A stretch of DNA of 64,000 bases from Adiantum capillus-veneris (taxonomy: Eukaryota; Streptophyta; Polypodiopsida; Polypodiales; Pteridaceae). The translations under genes and the position numbers were made by a program. Location: positions 30,769,709 to 30,833,708 of the forward strand of contig CM043971.1 of assembly GCA_014529385.2 (NCBI GenBank). Direction: 5' to 3'. Shown here piece after piece: positions 1-11,170 of the stretch. The notes beneath the pieces were generated by a model. It was not told the DNA's origin. It worked only from the letters and a program-made list of their open reading frames with translations, and searched no databases. How positions within the stretch are numbered: the stretch's first letter is position 1; every line of letters starts with the position of its first letter.

Positions 1-594
1 ACTCTTTCCTCCCTCCTTGAACTTCTTTAGCTTTTGTGACCTTCGCCATGCAGGAAATGATTTGCGATGTCCTTCCCTCTTGTATTCTCTAGGAGAATAG
101 CCATAACTTTCATCGGAAGAGGAGGAAGGTGAAGAAGAAGGAGAAGAGGGTGACCTCTTCCTAGCCCTTTTCTTCCTTTGTTTCCTCTCTTGGCTTTCAG
201 AGTGATGAGGAGAAGGACTATGGGTTGCTCTTTTCCTCTTGGGAGGAGTAGGCGATCGTCTAGACCGCCTTCTTCGTGGAGCCACATCTTCAGAAGAACT
301 TAGACTTTCATTGCTTTCTTTCTCTTTGGATTCCTCCTCTCGAATGGGAGAGAGTCTTCTTTTGGGGGTCTCTTCAAGAGGCCTCCTAAGCTCTCTCTCC
401 TCTTGGAGAGCAAGGGAAATTCCATAGGCACGAAGTTGTTGAGTAACTTTGGCTTGCAAAGTAGGGTTGCCCATAGCTTGTTGCAACCTAGTCACAAGAT
501 AATTCACAAACATGGGAGCATCATCATTAGCACCTTCATGTGCAAAATCAAAGCTATCAATGTTCATTCTACTCTCTTGATTATTGTCAGCCAT
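1..594 (-). CDS. gag polyprotein, N-terminal part (gypsy copy A)
   Basis: The minus-strand frame is open from the ATG at 594-592 to the window edge (198 codons, no stop). It encodes the capsid-type Gag that would package element RNA in cytoplasmic particles. The start begins MADNNQESRMN and matches MVDNNQESRMN in copy B, which fixes the initiator. After about 85 residues comes a strongly basic Ser/Arg-rich stretch (PRRRRSRR, then KRKR and KQRKKRARKR), probably RNA-binding or nuclear-targeting. The capsid domain and zinc knuckle expected further along are cut off by the window edge. This is the best-preserved gag of the family here. Confidence 0.85.
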   Translation of the reverse strand, partial: MADNNQESRMNIDSFDFAHEGANDDAPMFVNYLVTRLQQAMGNPTLQAKVTQQLRAYGISLALQEERELRRPLEETPKRRLSPIREEESKEKESNESLSSSEDVAPRRRRSRRSPTPPKRKRATHSPSPHHSESQERKQRKKRARKRSPSSPSSSPSSSSDESYGYSPREYKREGHRKSFPAWRRSQKLKKFKEGGKS

Positions 595-996
595 GTTAAC
601 AAAATTTTATGTATGTACTTAGTGTATGCTTTGGCAATTCAAAACCTTAGTTGCCACTCCTCTTAGCCTTTGAAAATTGGCTCTTAAGTATCTACACCCA
701 CGGCTCAAAGTGGTTAATTATAGAGAGTAGAAGAGTAGGTCTAACATAGCAGAGTTGCCAAGGGCTAGCTCCTTTCGGACTTCTTGTGGCTCAATAATGG
801 TAAAGCCGTAGGCAAGTCTAAAAAGACTCCATTATTAAGTCCAAAGCTCCCGAGGTGTGCACCATCCCCCACATAGTGGGCTTAACAAAACCGATATTAG
901 ATCCCAGTTCCACTTACTCTATTATAATTAACAACATCAACCATTTATAGGCTACTTAAGGACCTCTCTTCTTAAGCAAGAAAAGAGAAACCAAAT

Positions 997-1008
997 GCTC
1001 TGATACCA
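997..1008 (-). other. Primer-binding site, initiator Met tRNA type (copy A)
   Basis: The minus strand reads TGGTATCAGAGC, complementary to the 3' end of plant initiator tRNA-Met. It lies one or two bases inside the LTR boundary and is the expected start site for minus-strand DNA synthesis. Confidence 0.85.
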
Positions 1009-1009
1009 A

Positions 1010-2576
1010 TGTAATGGAATTTGCCTTAATATGTGAGAGTAGCGGAATTTAATGAGAGTACTTTCAAGAAATGATTTTGTGAGCATAGCGGGTTGACATA
1101 ATTGAAGTAAGCAACATAATCATAGCAATTAGTTAACTTGGCATAGACAATACTTTTGCAAGAGAGAGAGTTTAGAGAACATGACAACAGTTGAGGACCG
1201 GATTTATGTGGAGCCGGTCCCCCGTCCAATAGGCATTTGTGTTATGATTTCTCCCATTAAGAGAGACTTGTTACAATACATTCTTTGTGTTCCTTGTGAC
1301 CTAAGTGATGCAATGAAGATGGAAAGCTTCATGCATCACAATCATAACATAACATGAACTTGAAGAAAGCTTTAACTATCCCAAGCCTCAGTCCCAAGAC
1401 CTCAAACACCTTCGAAGGTGGAGAGAGCTAGCAGGGAATGAGGGTAGGGAAGAGGAAGAAGAAACATTTCGTAGGAGAAAGAATTAGTTCCTCACTTATC
1501 ATACTCTTGTTGCTAGCATACATAATAGCATAGTAATGAAGAAGAAGGAGATGGCAAGCTTAAGCATTGAAGCATGGCTCTTGGTTGGATTTGCACTCCA
1601 TAGCCAAGAGTGCTGGTGTAGGCTCTCAACCTCTACTTGCTTGGAGAAGGAGAGGGAGCTCTTGCACTTTGCATAGTACACAATGAGAGTGTTTGTGAGT
1701 GTGTGTGGGTGAGTATACCCCCTAAGCACCCCCCTAGCTTGCTTGGGTCGACCCCCCCTTGTAGCTCATGCTTGAAGCTCATTGGACCCCTCCAAGCCTA
1801 GCCAATCACAAGCAGGAGCCATTACAAGCAACATGGGTAGCCTTGGGACAAGTGTCCCCCTTTCCCCTTTGAGAGAGAGGACTTGATAAATGCAAAAACA
1901 ATTAGATAATTCAAGTAATTTATCATTGGACCCCTTTGAAGCCTAGCCAATAGGCTTCAAGCAACACATGAAGGTAACATGGGTAGGGACCTGACATGTG
2001 TCCTTGCTGTCTCTTCAAGCTGGGGCTTCCCTTGTGAGTGTGAGTGTGTGTTCTCTCTATAATCCCTAGGAAAAGGGCTCGCCCTCCCTCTTGTAGGGAT
2101 GCTTTTGACTTTAGGAGCTCAAGCACCTTAGTCATCAAGCATGACAAAGCACTTGGACTAGGGGGTGTTCCCACAAGCATCTCAGGCAAGCACCTCAAGC
2201 ACCTTAATCATGTAGCAAGTCAAGCACCTCAAGCATGGAGTAAGTCAAGCACCTCAAGCACCTTAATCAAGCACCTCAAGCAGGACAAACACCTCAAGCA
2301 CGACAAGCACCTCGAGCTTGGGCCGGGTTCCCACCTCAAGCTCAGCCCTAGCTTACCTAAGGTCAAAGGACTTTTACACACATTATTGGAGGTCTTCAAT
2401 GAAGCTAACACTAAGGTCTTATGCTCCATTGGTTAGCCTTGCTCTTTGATAGACCATCTCCCTTTTGGGCCCCTTTACCATTGGCCCCGTGTTGAGATAG
2501 ATCTATCTTAACACTTGTTCCCGTAACCCAATATTAGGAGTCTATTGTTGGGAGTTGGGAGGTCAGTAACATAACA
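1010..2576 (-). repeat. 5' LTR of gypsy copy A
   Basis: This is homologous to both LTRs of copy B in inverted orientation from 1010 to about 2524. The outermost 50 bases (about 2525-2576) do not match copy B, but still end in a TG-type terminus (minus strand TGTTATG), so the outer boundary is provisional. Around 2170-2320 it holds a degenerate tandem repeat of a 9 bp unit (minus strand GGTGCTTGA). The plus-strand open frame at 2044-2436 is an artefact of this repeat. Confidence 0.8.
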
Positions 2577-3007
2577 TATTTTTTATGGATAGATCATATG
2601 AAACCAAGGCAATTAACACCCTTGAAAATCATGTATATCTTCAAGATTAGAGAGAAGGGTGCAAGGAACATTCTTGTATACCTCTTTAGGGATTTCTGTA
2701 ACAATAATTTTGTTATGATGATTTAAAAAGAAGTAGAACAATCCAAATTTCAAGGCTATTTTCACTCAGAGACATAATCATGGATATGGGTCCACAAACG
2801 TTGTGCAAGAAGGCCATTGCAAAGCCCTTCTACTAGATATTTTAGACCCTACATCATGGGATGAACTTGCACCATAGCAAGGAGGGAAGTCCATCAAAGG
2901 GGATCCCAAAGCCACATTACAATTTTCAACACCATTGGGGAGGGCCCTAGGCCCAACGTAGGGTTGGTCCTTTGCAATAGCGGGAGGGAGAGTAGGAGCC
3001 CAGCTAG

Positions 3008-3039
<32 letters not shown>

Positions 3040-5689
3040 CCCCCCTAAATCCATGCAATAGAAGGAGCAAGCCCTAATAGCAGTTTGAATTGTGCCCACA
3101 TCTTACAATGAAGTCTTAGACAAATTCAAATCGAGATTTTAAGACACCAAGCTCACACAATTCCTCATCACTATGGGTATGGCCTAGAGGGGATCTAGGG
3201 CCCAAATTTGGGGGCACGGAGCGACTTTGATATCAACTGTTTGATCGCCCGAAGAGCTTGTGGTGAACTAGGGTGAACTAGGGGTGACTTAGGAGTGGGT
3301 AAACTAGGGTGTGACCATCTGTCATGACAACATGGGCAACGATGCTTGTTAGCATGATGGTCGGGCTTTTGTGTAGAGGTCTCAAGTTTGACCCACATCC
3401 ACAAGACCGGTAAACTAGGAGTGAACTCGGGGTGAGTGAACTCAGGGCACCATTTTTGCCCCTAGTCCACCCCTAGTTTATTGAGTGATCGGACGGCTGA
3501 GATCAAAGCCTCTTTGTGCACCCAAATGTGGGCCCTAGAACCCCCTAAATGACCCCAATGTGAGGTAGTGACGAGGCATGTACTTGGAGAATATCTATGA
3601 AACAATCTCAGAAGATCTCATCTACTTTGACATCATTGTTACCGTTAGTGTTGTGAGAACAAGTGCACGCAGCAAAGAATGAATTAGCCTTAAAATGATG
3701 GCCATAAATACAAGAGCTAAAAAGAAATCCTTCAAGCGAAGGAAGAAAGTGCAACAAGCATATAAGTGTGCTCGCACACATCAATACCATGAAGTGGTAA
3801 CATGATTTCAATAGTAGTTAGCATCGGCGTTTATGAAGGGAGAGTAAGGGGCGATGGCAAGGGTGGATATGTGGGATTTGAAGGCATGCTAAACATGGGT
3901 AAATTTTCAAGTGCATCCTTGAGGCCTTGAGCGTATAACCTCGCTTATCCAATCCATGTGCTATAACCACTTCACTTTCACATGGGCCATACCATGTGGC
4001 GAGAGAGTGTTATGCATGGCTAGCCCATGGGGGTGTTTGGGTTTAGTGTTGGGCTGAGTTTAGCCCACCAAGTAGCCTAGTCTTTCTTTCTTTGAAGTGA
4101 ACGCTTGGTGATAGGATAAAGGGGCCAATAGGAGGCCACCTAAAAAAAAAAAAAGTAATTTTGGGGTGTGTGTGTGTGTGTGTGTGTGGGTTGTGGGGAG
4201 GAGGGGGGGGGGGGGGGGGGGGGGGTTATCTCATATCTTGCAAGATTTTAAATACGAAGAGTGCATTGAATTCCTCATGAAAAGACGGATCAAATGATAC
4301 CAAGATTGATATTTTTTGAATTTTGCCTCAATGCTCTGTTTGAAAAAGTTTAAATTTTTAGAGTACAGAGACACTCAAGCCTCAAAAATAGTACACCTTT
4401 TAGCAAATCAAATGAGGACACCTAAGCAAGATTTCAAGCATATTCTTAATTTTTGTCTCTTTCGGGGGTGGATTCATCCACCTTTTCGGGCCCTAGGCAT
4501 CCACTTATTGACCGCTTTACTCTAGCCTTGTGTACAACGATTCACAAAGCAGTCCAAAACGCACTCCCACTTTGCATTATTGTCAAGATGGCGTGATCAC
4601 TGATGATGCTCTTTTTAAGTTGCTTGATGGAATGGAAAGTAATAACGAGCCTAGAGTTTTAACAAATTGTCTATGCCTACCAAAACCCTTGGTGCTCAAC
4701 ACGTATCATAGGGTGGCACGATTTTTTGGACCAATTTCTTTTTGGGGAATCTAAAGTGAAAAAGTGAATGGTGAGTACTCAGTGTTAGAAAAAAACCGGG
4801 TCGAGTGTATTTTAACCGGTTGAAATTCTAAAATCCTAGTTAGATTTTGAGTTTGCCTTCAAGATAATCGAGAAACTTTCACAAGTTTTAGTGTAATTAC
4901 CTACAAAAGCTTCAAATTTTGACCTAAAAACCAGGAGAATTTCAAAAATTTGTCCTTATTTTCTTCGGTTTGGAAAAATGTTTTTTTCTAGCCCTGGCGA
5001 CTCAGTAGGTGGGTCAAACTTTTTTTTGGGGTCTAAAGGACTTCTAAATTGTAAGCACTATGCACGTGCACACACTTGATCAAAGTATGAGTCACGAGTG
5101 TGACACCCGTTCCACGGATGGAGAAGGTGTCGGGAGCAAGAGAGAGAAAAGTTCACCGAGCAAGATAGAGGCAATTCTTATTTTCTAGAGTGCTAGCCTA
5201 GATGTTAAAGCATAGAGAAAGATACTTTTAGGACTTTCAAAGTCCTTCAATATATAGTAAGATGTGTAGGTATGTTCGTATATATGCTTGAAACCATGCA
5301 AATACTCATACACACACGAATATTAATATAGACTAGTACGGCCGGTCGCTTTCAGTGGCCTCTCTCTCATTTTCTCTCCCTCTTTATCGCGTGCACAAGA
5401 GCTTCTCTCAGTTTTGGAGTTTAGCCTTCATGTCATAGATTTCGACACGTGTAAAAGGCTTCCCCTTCTACCATATTATGCTAGTTTAGATGCGCACACA
5501 ACACACCTACATACATATACATGTATGCATAGTTTCACAAGGTTGGTTGATTATATTGTAACAATTTTGTTATCCGAACATTTGATGATGTTGAGCCACA
5601 AATGATTTGAGGCGGGGGCCATTTACATTTGATATAATGCATAGAGATTTCATTGAGAGTCTGAAAACTTCCACGAAGTATTTTGTTTA
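2577..5689. other. Non-coding stretch with homopolymers and short tandem repeats
   Basis: I see no supportable gene here; open frames are short and have no recognisable domain. Contents include a run of about 31 C at 3008-3038, an inverted-repeat element at 3185-3548, an A-run near 4142-4154, (TG)n at 4167-4188 and a run of about 23 G at 4203-4225. The long mononucleotide runs may have unreliable lengths. Confidence 0.6.
3185..3548. repeat. Candidate foldback/MITE-like element, about 365 bp
   Basis: The left end (TCTAGGGCCCAAATTTGGG..., 3192 onward) recurs inverted at the right end (about 3480-3546). The arms are about 60 bp, imperfect, and match through the CTTTGAT and GATC segments. The interior has repeated phrases such as GGTGAACTAGGG. 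Flanks read ATGGCC and ATGACC, so a target duplication is only suggested. There is no coding capacity, so it would be non-autonomous. Confidence 0.45.
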
Positions 5690-7365
5690 TTGTTTTTTTC
5701 TAAAATTTGGGTTGCATTGAACCTAGGTCTTTACGCATTGATGCATCGACCATCACCCTATAGACTAGTAAGATCTCAAAGCCATTCAGTTGAAATTGGA
5801 TGGCTAAAGAGTCAGCAGTTTTCCAGCACTTCTTGTTGCCATCCTAGAATTGCTCTAGTTGAACGAGCCCCTTATTATTCACATTCTTGGCCATTGCAAC
5901 CAATAAGGGCTTTGCGACGGCCCCAATATTTTAGAGATCCAAGGGGACTAGTGCAAAATGGAGTTCTTAAAGTATCTGGTTGCTTCCCCCATTCCAAAAC
6001 CTCAGCTGCTCTTTTGCACTTCCTCATTAGCTCCGTTCCCGTGAGAGTCCACCAGATCTAAGATAAGACCACTTCGGGGAGAGAAGTTTGTCATGCATCA
6101 CAACCCCCTTCCACTTTCCCCCTTTCGATCCCAGTTTTACTGCATCAAGCATTTCCTTGGTCATGATAGCCCAAGCTTGGTCCTGTTTAGCCAATGAGAC
6201 CATAAATTTGGCACAAAGGGCCTCAACATGGGATACAGGGTTAAGAATGCTGAGCCCTCCTTGGTCTACCAGGTGAGCAACTACCTTCCATCTAGCCCAT
6301 TGCCATGGCCGGGAGGTTTTCATGTTGTTCTTCCAAAGAAACCTTTTCACCGGTTTTAAGAATTCTTTCCAGTTACGCTTAGCCATCTTGAGCACGAGGT
6401 TGAGGAAAGCAATATACTGGATCATAAATGCATTAATCACTCTAATCCGGCTTTGGAAGGGGAGGAGAACAAACTCCCATCTTCTCATTTTTGAGTTTAT
6501 TTTTTCAAGGACCCATTGAAATCTTTGCCTGTGGGTTACGTCCACACCTACGGGGGCTCCCAGGTGTCTGAATACACTCCCTTTTGAGATAATCTCTCCT
6601 GTCCAGACTGCAGGGTTAAAAGAGTCGTTCTCCGACAGGGACATAAGCCTTGACTTCTCTATATTGCACTTGGATCCCGAGGCCACGGAAAATGTTTGCA
6701 CAATCTCCAGAGCTCTCCCGACAACTTGAGGGCACGCCTTCAAGAATAGGAGCGAATCATCTGCGAACATTTTGGTCAGTAGGCTGGTCGTTGCCCGGTA
6801 ATGCTAGACCTTGAATCTCTCACCGCGTAGCACTGGCTTCGAGCATCGTAATGAGAGGATCCGACTCGATGGCGAAAAGCAAGGGGGCCAGGGGACATCC
6901 TTTCTTAATAGACCTTTTAACCTCAAAAGAACCCACAATGTTGTCATTAAACAGGAGCTCTAATTGGCTGCCAATGCCAAGTGTGTGTATGAGGCGACAA
7001 AGGCGAGGCCGAAAACCCAGAGCTCCCATGACTTCTTCTATATAGGAACATTCTATTCTATCATAGGCTTTGTCGAGTTCCAGCTGCAACAAGATGCACT
7101 CTTGCTTGGAGAAGGATGCATACTCTATTCCTACCATTGCTGCCAAGATATTGTGATATATAGATCTCCCTTTAATGAACCCGTGTTGATGGGGAGAGAT
7201 GATCCGACTCAGGAGGGGGACAAGTCTGAGAGCTATCGCCTTGGCAATAATTTTGTATGCTACTGACATCATCATAATGGGATGCCAATGTTTAAGTTGC
7301 GAGCAACAGATCTGTTTGGGAATGGGCTTGATAAGCCCTCTCTTAACACTTGCATCCAATGACTC
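5690..7365 (-). pseudogene. LINE reverse transcriptase relic, C-terminal half
   Basis: The minus strand encodes a non-LTR reverse transcriptase: LDKAYDR (finger/palm motif), KKGCPLAPLLF, then FADD at about 6768-6757 in place of the usual YADD catalytic box, followed by the thumb and a connection region with W-rich blocks. A frameshift separates the 6820-7365 frame from the 6027-6770 frame. Beyond the stop at about 6027 the reading continues in decayed form to about 5700. It is interrupted at 7365 by gypsy copy B, and the N-terminal part continues at 16182-16905. No clear poly(A) tail was found on the left, so the 3' end is approximate. Confidence 0.85.
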
Positions 7366-8995
7366 TGTCATAAAATCTAATATCTAATATCTAACCAACC
7401 CAAATGATTTTCTCATATTAAATTGATCACTTAATGTGGGAGAATAAACGGGAACAAGTGTTAAGATATAGACATGTGCTTATAGATCTATCTCAACACG
7501 GGGCCAATGGTAAAGGGGCCCAAATGAGAGATGGTCTATCAAAGAGCAAGGCTAACAAATTGAGCATAAGACCTTAGGGTTAGCTTCATTGAAGACCTCC
7601 AATAATGTGTGTAAAAGGCCTTTGACCTTAGGTAAGCTAGGGCTGAGCTTGAGGCGCGGGAACCCGACCCAGCTCGAGGTGCTTGTGTTGCTTGTCATGC
7701 TTGATGACTAAGGTGCTTGAGGTGCTTGATGATTGAGGTTCTTGAGATGCTTAAGGTGCTTAATTATTGAGATGCTTGAGGTGCTTGACATGCTTGAGAT
7801 GCTAGGGTTGCACTTGAGGTGAGAACCCAGCCAGTGCTTATGAGCCAAGCTTGTGGTGGGAACTGGGCCTATGCATGAGGGGCTTGAGGTGTCAAAAAGT
7901 CAAAGATTCAATCCCTAGAATGAGGGGGCGAGCCCTACATGAGGGGGGATGAGAGAGAACACCCACACACTCACAAAAGGCATGCATGGTACAAAGAAAG
8001 CAAAAGGGACACTTGTCAAGTTCCTCCTCATGTTGCCCTCATGGTGTGCCTGAAGCCTATTGGTTGGCCACCCAAGGGGTCCAATAATAATTTAGGAGAT
8101 TTAATTAATTGATTTAGCATTTATCTAGCCCTCTCTCTCAAATGGGAAAGGGGGACACTTGTCTCAAGGCTACCCTTGCTGCTTGTAATGCCTCCTGCTT
8201 GTGATTGGCTAGGCCTGGAGGGGTCCAATGAGCTTCAAGCATGAGCTACAAGGGGGGGTCGACCCAAGCAAGCTAGGGGGTTGCTTAGGGGGTATACTCA
8301 CCCACACACACTCACAAACACTCTCATTGTGTGCTATGCAAAGTGCAAGAGCTCCATCTCCTTCTCCAAGCAAGTAGAGGTTGAGAGCCTACACCAACAC
8401 TCTTGGATATGGAGTGCAAATCCAACCAAGAGCCATGCTTCAATGCTTAAGCTTGCCATCTCCTTCTTCTTCATTACTATGCTATTATGTATGCTAGCAA
8501 CAAGAGTCATGATAAGTGAGGAACTAATTCTTTCTCCTATGAAATGGTTCTTCTTCCTCTTCCCTACCCTCATTCCCTGCTAGCTCTCTCCACCTTCGAA
8601 GGTGTTTGAGGTCTTGGGACTGAGGCTTTGGATAGTTAAATCTTTCTTCAAGTTTATGTTATGTTTGTGATGCATGAAGCTTCCCATCTTCATTGCATCA
8701 CCTAGGTAACAAGGAACACAAAGATTGTATTGTATCAAGTCTCTCTTAATGGGAGAAATCATAATACAAATGCCTATTGGAGGGGGGACCGTCTCCACAT
8801 AAATCCGGTCCTCAAATGTTGTCATGTTCTCTAAATTCTCTCTCTTGCAAAAGTATTGTTCATGCCAAGTTAACTAATTGCTATGATTATGTTGCTATCT
8901 TCAACTATGTTCACCTGCTATGCTCACACAGTCATTTCTCAAAAGTACTTTCATTAATTTTCGCTACTCATGTTAAATAGGCCAATTCCATTACA
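7366..8995 (+). repeat. 5' LTR of gypsy copy B
   Basis: It starts TGTCATAAAATC and ends CCATTACA, directly before the primer-binding site. It matches 14549-16181 closely. Around 7670-7800 there is a degenerate array of the 9 bp unit GGTGCTTGA. Small open frames on both strands (for example around 8281-8583) recur in every LTR copy and are not supported as genes. Confidence 0.95.
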
Positions 8996-8996
8996 T

Positions 8997-9008
8997 TGGT
9001 ATCAGAGC
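8997..9008 (+). other. Primer-binding site (copy B)
   Basis: TGGTATCAGAGC begins two bases after the 5' LTR end. It is complementary to the 3' end of initiator tRNA-Met and identical to the site in copy A. Confidence 0.9.
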
Positions 9009-9409
9009 ATTTGGTTTCTCTTTTCTTGCTTAAGAAGAGAGGTCCTTAAGTAGCTTATAAATGGTTGATGTTGTTAATTATATTAGGGTAAGTGGAAGTG
9101 GGATCTATTATCGGTTTTGTTGAGCCCACTATGTGGGGGATGGTGCACACCTCGGGACCTTTGGACTTAATAATGGAGTCTTTTTAGACTTTCCTACGGC
9201 TTTACCATTATTGAGCCATAAGAAGTCCGAAAGGAGCTAGCCCTTGGCAACTCTGCTATGTTAGACCTACTCCTCTACTCTCTATAATTAACCACTTCGA
9301 GCCGTGGGTGTAGATACTTAAGAGACGATTTTCAAAGGCTAAGAGGAGTGGCAACTAAGGTTTTGAATTGCCAAAGCATACGCTAAGTACATACATAAAT
9401 TTTGTTAAC

Positions 9410-10813
9410 ATGGTTGACAATAATCAAGAGAGTAGAATGAACATTGATAGCTTTGATTTTGCACATGAAGGTGCTAATGATGATGCTCCCATGTTTGTGA
9501 ATTATCTTGTCACTAGGTTACAACAAGGTATGGGCAACCCTGCTTTGGAAGCCGAAGTTACTCAACAACTTCGTGCTTATGGAATCTCCCTTCCTCTCCA
9601 AGAGGAGAGAGAGCTTAGGAGGCCTCTTGAAGAGACCCCCAAAAGAAGACTCTCTCCCATTCGAGAGGAGGAATCCAAAGAGCAAGAAAGCAATGAATGT
9701 TTAAGTTCCTCTGAAGATGTGGCTCCACGAAGACGGCGGTCCAGACGATTGCCCACTCCTCCCAAGAGGAAAAGATCAACACATAGTCCTTCTCCTGATC
9801 ACTCTGAAAGGCAAGAGAGAAAACAAAGGAAGAAAAGGGCTAGGAAGAGGTCACCCTCTTCTCCTTCTTGTTCATCTTCCTCCTCTTCTGACGAAAGTTA
9901 TGGTTATTCTCCTAGAGAATACAAGAGGGGAGGACATCGCAAATCATTTCCTGCATGGCGAAGGTCACAAAAGCTAAAGAAGTTCAAGGAGGGAGGAAAG
10001 AGTATCTCTTTTCTCACCTATGATGGCACCTTCGGTGCTACTGACAAAGTGTTGGCCTTCATCCAGCAATTTGATGCGGCTTTTGGAGATGAGGGCTTCA
10101 CAGAGTCCTCTAAGCTACGCCATGTAGCTATGCACTTCCAAAAATCAGCTCGTCAATGGTGGGCTAGCCTTCGTGGCAATGGAGAAGCCCCAAAGACATG
10201 GAAAACTCTACGAGTTTCCATCATGAAGCAATTTCTGCCAAGCGATACTAAAGATAAAGTTCTTACCGAATGGCGCGGCTTGAAGCTTCTCTCTCATGAG
10301 TCTATCAACAAGTATGTAGACAAGTTTTGGGATTTACATCTCAAAGCTACTATCTTTCAAAAGATAGACTTTGCCGAGCAAAGACAGCAATTCTGTGCGG
10401 GATTACCTGAAGAGATGGCCGAATACATCAACTCTCAACGGCCTGGTACTATTAGCGAAGTAATCCATCACACCATGGTTGCTTCATGCATCAATTTCCA
10501 TCAAGGGGCTAGACGTAATGTCAAGCCCATGGAAAACAAAGACAAAAATGATGCAAAGGGGAAAACCAATGTTCAAAATACTTCCCAAGTCAATTCCAAC
10601 AACAACAACAATCAGTCCAAGGAGAAGGGAGTTTACAAAGGTAAAAACAAACTCTCTCCTGAAGAGCTTGAAGCTTTTCGCAAGGACCATAAGTGTTTCA
10701 AGTGTGGGGAGCAAGGACATGGCTATCGTTCTTCCCCCAAGAAGAATACTCGCAATGAGACTCCTAGGGCTTCCACCATCGAAGCTCCAAAAGAGGATGC
10801 TCATTGCAAATGA
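9410..10813 (+). pseudogene. gag of gypsy copy B, zinc knuckle damaged
   Basis: The frame gives 467 residues from MVDNNQESRMN; this ATG is preferred to the one at 9368 because copy A conserves it. The protein has an acidic N-terminus, a basic Ser/Arg-rich stretch (about 100-160), a retrotransposon gag/capsid domain (about 220-345, with ARQWWASL and FCAGLPEEM), an Asn-rich linker, and one knuckle at about 429-442 reading CFKCGEQGHGYRSS. The last Cys of CX2CX4HX4C is Ser, so zinc binding should be impaired. TGA at 10811-10813 ends gag in the same frame that later encodes protease and polymerase. The family may normally make a single Gag-Pol frame, with this stop either natural or mutational. 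Confidence 0.85.
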
Positions 10814-11170
10814 TCATCACTTTCCTATGCTTGGGGAAAGGTAAGAGAGCATGATGCCTTCATCTTGTTTGACCCTTGCTCTACTCTTAACTTCATATCA
10901 ATGGAGTTGGCCACCAAGTTGGGCATTCAAGCTTTTGAGATGGGAGATATAGTAGTGGCTAATGCAGCTTTCAAGGAACAACAAGCCTCCGTTACTCCCT
11001 TGATTGGGAAGTTGAGGCTTCATGTCCAAAGCTATGTCGACAAAGAAGACTTCTTCATCTCTCCTCTCCAACATGAGGATGTTATCCTAGGGGCACCATA
11101 ATTTGATCGCATGGCTGCCAACATGAAGTTCCCTGAAAGGAGAATCTAATTCACCTACAGGGGAAAGAAC
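10814..11170 (+). pseudogene. Retropepsin-like protease region (gypsy copy B), inactivated
   Basis: In the gag frame, the segment from about 10865 reads FDPCSTLNFISMELATKLGI, which aligns with the aspartic-protease active-site region of gypsy elements, where a D-S/T-G triad is expected. Here it is DPC, so the catalytic triad is lost although the Asp remains. Downstream the typical ILGAP segment is followed by TAA at 11099-11101, and a second in-frame TAA occurs near 11147. The protein would normally cleave the Gag-Pol polyprotein in the particle. Confidence 0.75.

Larger units (their letters stand above)
1..2576 (-). mobile_element. Ty3/gypsy LTR retrotransposon, copy A, 5' part
   Basis: Reading leftwards, the minus strand gives an LTR (2576-1010), a primer-binding site (1008-997), a leader (996-595) and the first 198 codons of gag, which run off the left edge. 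Every part has a close counterpart, in the same order, in the complete plus-strand element at 7366-16181, so the two are copies of one family. The gag frame here has no stop, whereas copy B is broken in several places. Protease, polymerase and integrase lie outside the window. Confidence 0.9.

Noticed and set aside
2044-2436. 130-residue plus-strand open frame rich in KHLK
   Set aside because: It is the antisense reading of the 9 bp tandem repeat in the copy A LTR and is not conserved as a frame in the other LTRs.
6088-7387. Plus-strand open frames over the LINE
   Set aside because: They are shadows of the minus-strand reverse transcriptase, whose catalytic motifs are explicit.
8281-8583. 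100-residue frame (starting MLRGYTHPHTL) present in all LTR copies
   Set aside because: It recurs only because the LTR recurs. It is truncated differently in copy A, has no recognised domain and lies in LTR regulatory sequence. A short LTR peptide cannot be excluded but is not supported.
9507-9977. Additional frames inside gag (both strands)
   Set aside because: They are alternative readings of the low-complexity Arg/Ser-rich gag segment. The same shadow appears on copy A at 27-287.
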